DNA from: JBKJML01 sp046596415
GTDB taxonomy: Bacteria > Actinomycetota > Thermoleophilia > Gaiellales > Gaiellaceae
Direction: 5' to 3'
DNA: 7,536 nt
NCBI GenBank assembly: GCA_046596415.1
Contig: JBKJML010000246.1
Coordinates: 1-7,536 of the forward strand
Program-made: the position numbers and the translations under genes
In this document: positions 6,095-7,536 of the stretch, one piece after another
Layout of the letters: each line of letters opens with the position of its first letter
Position numbering within the stretch: position 1 is the stretch's first letter
Notes under the pieces: generated by a model
Told to the model about the DNA's origin: nothing
What the model saw: the letters and a program-made list of their open reading frames with translations, nothing else
Databases searched by the model: none

Positions 6095-7288
6095 ATGTCA
6101 TCGACCTCATCCTTCGACGTGCTCGTGGTCGGCAGCGGCGCCTCGGGGCTCGCCGCAGCGGTCTCCGCTGCGAACGCGAACGCCCGGGTCGCCCTCGCCA
6201 CCAAAGGCTCGATCCAGGCGTGCAATTCGGCGAAGGCCCAAGGTGGGATCCAGGCGGCGTTCGGCGAGGACGACTCGCCCGAGCAGCACGCCACCGACAT
6301 CTACAAGAGCTCGCACGAGACGGCCGATCCGCAGCTCGTCGAGGCGCTGACCGGTGACGCGCCCGCGGCGATCCACTGGCTCGAGGAGCTCGGCGTCGAG
6401 TTCACCCGCGACAACGGCGGCTACCGCCTGGCGCGCTGCGGCGGCGCGACGCGCAAGCGGCTGCTCCAGGTCGGCGACCGCACGGGGCACGCGATCACGA
6501 AGGCCCTGCGTGACGCGTTCGAGTCCGGGAGCGGCACGCTGCTTGCGAACAGCCCCCTGGCCTCGCTCGAGCCGACCGCGAACGGCTGGCAAGCCCGCTG
6601 TGGCGAGCACACCGTCGAGGCCGCCACGGTGATCCTTGCCGCCGGCGGCCGCTGCTACCGCGAGGCCGAGGAGCGCGGCGAGCTCTCCACGAACCATCCG
6701 AACGCGACGGGCGAGGTGACGCAGATCGCGCTTGGCCTTGGTGCGGAGGCGCGCGATCTCGATGCGCTCCAGTACCACCCGAACGGCGGCGCCTGGCCCG
6801 ACACGATGCAGGGCTACTCGATTCCCGAGACGACGCGCGCCTACGGCGCGGTGCTCCTGAACGCCGACGGTGAGGAGTTCACCGACTCGCTCGGCCCCCG
6901 TGACGAGGTCTCCCAGGCGATCTTCGACGAGGTGACCCAGGGTCGGGGCGTCGAGACGCCGGACGGGCGCCCGTCGGTCTGGCTCGACACGACGCGGATC
7001 ACGCAGGCCGACGCCGACGTGTCGCTGCCCTACATGCTGCGGCGCTACCGCGGCGCGGGAATCGACCCGCTGACCGAGAAGATCTACACCTACCCCGTTC
7101 TCCACTACCAGAACGGAGGGCTCGTGATCGACAGCGCTGCCGCGACGACGCTCGCAGGCGTCTATGCGTGCGGTGAGATCGCAGGGGGAACACACGGACG
7201 GAACCGGATGATGGGAAACTCACTGCTTGAGTGCTGCGTCTTCGGCAGACGCGCAGGACGGGCAGCCGCAGAGAAAGCGAGCGCATGA
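6095..7288 (+). CDS. short fumarate reductase/succinate dehydrogenase-type FAD flavoprotein, lacking the C-terminal helical domain
   Basis: A 397-aa soluble FAD-dependent oxidoreductase of the FrdA/SdhA/NadB superfamily, which interconverts succinate and fumarate or oxidises related substrates. The FAD-binding GSGASG is at 13-18 and AKAQGGIQAAFG at 46-57. The position of the His that carries covalent FAD in SdhA/FrdA is Asn44, so FAD should be non-covalent as in L-aspartate oxidase. Active-site candidates are retained: H228 (QYHP), R248 (ETTRAYGAVLLN, where the usual RGEG is RAYG), H337 (LHYQNGG) and R369/R371 (HGRNRMMGNSLLE). The protein stops soon after this block, whereas SdhA/FrdA (about 570-600 aa) and NadB continue into a helical domain. 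No signal peptide is visible. The stop overlaps the fumarase start (ATGA), so the short form is genuine and the two are co-translated. The NadB signature HLTREGGHSHRR is absent, which disfavours aspartate oxidase. The electron donor or acceptor is unknown. Confidence 0.85.
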   Translation: MSSTSSFDVLVVGSGASGLAAAVSAANANARVALATKGSIQACNSAKAQGGIQAAFGEDDSPEQHATDIYKSSHETADPQLVEALTGDAPAAIHWLEELGVEFTRDNGGYRLARCGGATRKRLLQVGDRTGHAITKALRDAFESGSGTLLANSPLASLEPTANGWQARCGEHTVEAATVILAAGGRCYREAEERGELSTNHPNATGEVTQIALGLGAEARDLDALQYHPNGGAWPDTMQGYSIPETTRAYGAVLLNADGEEFTDSLGPRDEVSQAIFDEVTQGRGVETPDGRPSVWLDTTRITQADADVSLPYMLRRYRGAGIDPLTEKIYTYPVLHYQNGGLVIDSAAATTLAGVYACGEIAGGTHGRNRMMGNSLLECCVFGRRAGRAAAEKASA

Positions 7289-7536
7289 CGACGATGACAA
7301 CAACCGATCTCGCCGAAGTCGTGGAGGACGCGGCCGCGCACCTCTACGTCTGGGCGCTGAAGGACATTCCCCAGGACCTGCGCGACGCCCTGGCGCGCGC
7401 GCGCGATACCGAGACCTCGGTTCCGGGGAAGCGGGTGCTGGAGACGATCCACCGCAACATCTCGATCGCCGACGACCAGAAGAACCTCGTCTGCCAGGAC
7501 ACCGGCATCGCGGTCTACACGTGCCGCGTCGGCGAG
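7285..7536 (+). CDS. class I fumarate hydratase alpha subunit (or L-tartrate dehydratase alpha), 3' end outside window
   Basis: The frame opens at ATG 7285, overlapping the flavoprotein stop by 4 bp, and remains open for 84 codons to the window edge. The residues ISIADDQKNLVCQDTGIAVY (59-78) contain the CQDTG motif whose cysteine (C70) is a ligand of the [4Fe-4S] cluster in class I hydro-lyases; the preceding leader resembles fumarase alpha chains. Class I fumarases reversibly hydrate fumarate to malate in the cytoplasm. Full alpha chains are about 280-300 aa and are normally followed by a beta-subunit gene, expected just downstream. Tartrate dehydratase alpha has the same fold and cannot be excluded from this fragment, but coupling to a fumarate/succinate-type flavoprotein favours fumarase. 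An alternative in-frame ATG at 7294 would shorten it by three residues. Confidence 0.85.
   Translation, partial: MTTMTTTDLAEVVEDAAAHLYVWALKDIPQDLRDALARARDTETSVPGKRVLETIHRNISIADDQKNLVCQDTGIAVYTCRVGE

Noticed and set aside
6006..6110. N-terminal extension of the PAP2 gene to an in-frame ATG at 6110
   Set aside because: It would cross the divergent flavoprotein start and both promoters, and the extra 35 residues do not look like a membrane-protein N-terminus; ATG 6005 fits the family start.
1..7536. tRNA, rRNA, CRISPR arrays, insertion sequences or attachment sites
   Set aside because: I saw no cloverleaf, no regularly spaced long repeats, no transposase-like protein and no terminal inverted repeats.

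Overview
The window is uniformly very GC-rich, with short intergenic gaps and strongly GC-ending codons. It carries a multidomain SARP/AfsR-type regulator, and at least two and probably three genes have a -10 box so close to the ATG that their mRNAs look leaderless. This points to a high-GC actinobacterium. The combination of gene types fits a deep lineage such as Thermoleophilia, but that placement is inference and the sequence holds no taxonomic marker.

Layout. (1) 1-1454, plus strand: the 3' half of a LysR-type regulator gene, overlapping by 4 bp an iron-alcohol-dehydrogenase-fold gene best read as maleylacetate reductase, an enzyme of aromatic ring-cleavage pathways. A strong GC hairpin (1460-1499) follows its stop. 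(2) 1455-1600: a compact control region with three CTGAA(G/C) repeats in exact 11-bp phase, a fourth in-phase heptamer (TCGAGCG), and a -10-like box 8 bp before the next ATG. (3) 1601-5317, plus strand: a 1238-aa regulator made of an OmpR-like DNA-binding domain, a BTAD, a degenerate class III nucleotide cyclase domain, an AAA/STAND-type ATPase and TPR-like helices. (4) 5318-5405: a convergent gap with a hairpin and a second triple CTGAA(C/G) repeat at the same 11-bp period. (5) 5406-6005, minus strand: a PAP2-family membrane phosphatase resembling undecaprenyl-diphosphatases of the BcrC/YbjG type. (6) 6006-6094: a divergent AT-richer promoter region. (7) 6095-7536, plus strand: a short fumarate reductase/succinate dehydrogenase-type flavoprotein translationally coupled (ATGA overlap) to a class I fumarate hydratase alpha subunit that runs off the window.

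Working together: LysR plus maleylacetate reductase suggests a small aromatic-catabolism operon that yields 3-oxoadipate. The flavoprotein-fumarase pair handles C4 dicarboxylates (succinate/fumarate/malate). The SARP gene sits between them as its own unit, with apparent operator repeats on both sides, so autoregulation is the simplest reading. The most interesting signal is this pair of matching 11-bp-phased repeat clusters flanking the SARP gene, because SARP/OmpR-type DNA-binding domains characteristically recognise heptamers at 11-bp spacing.
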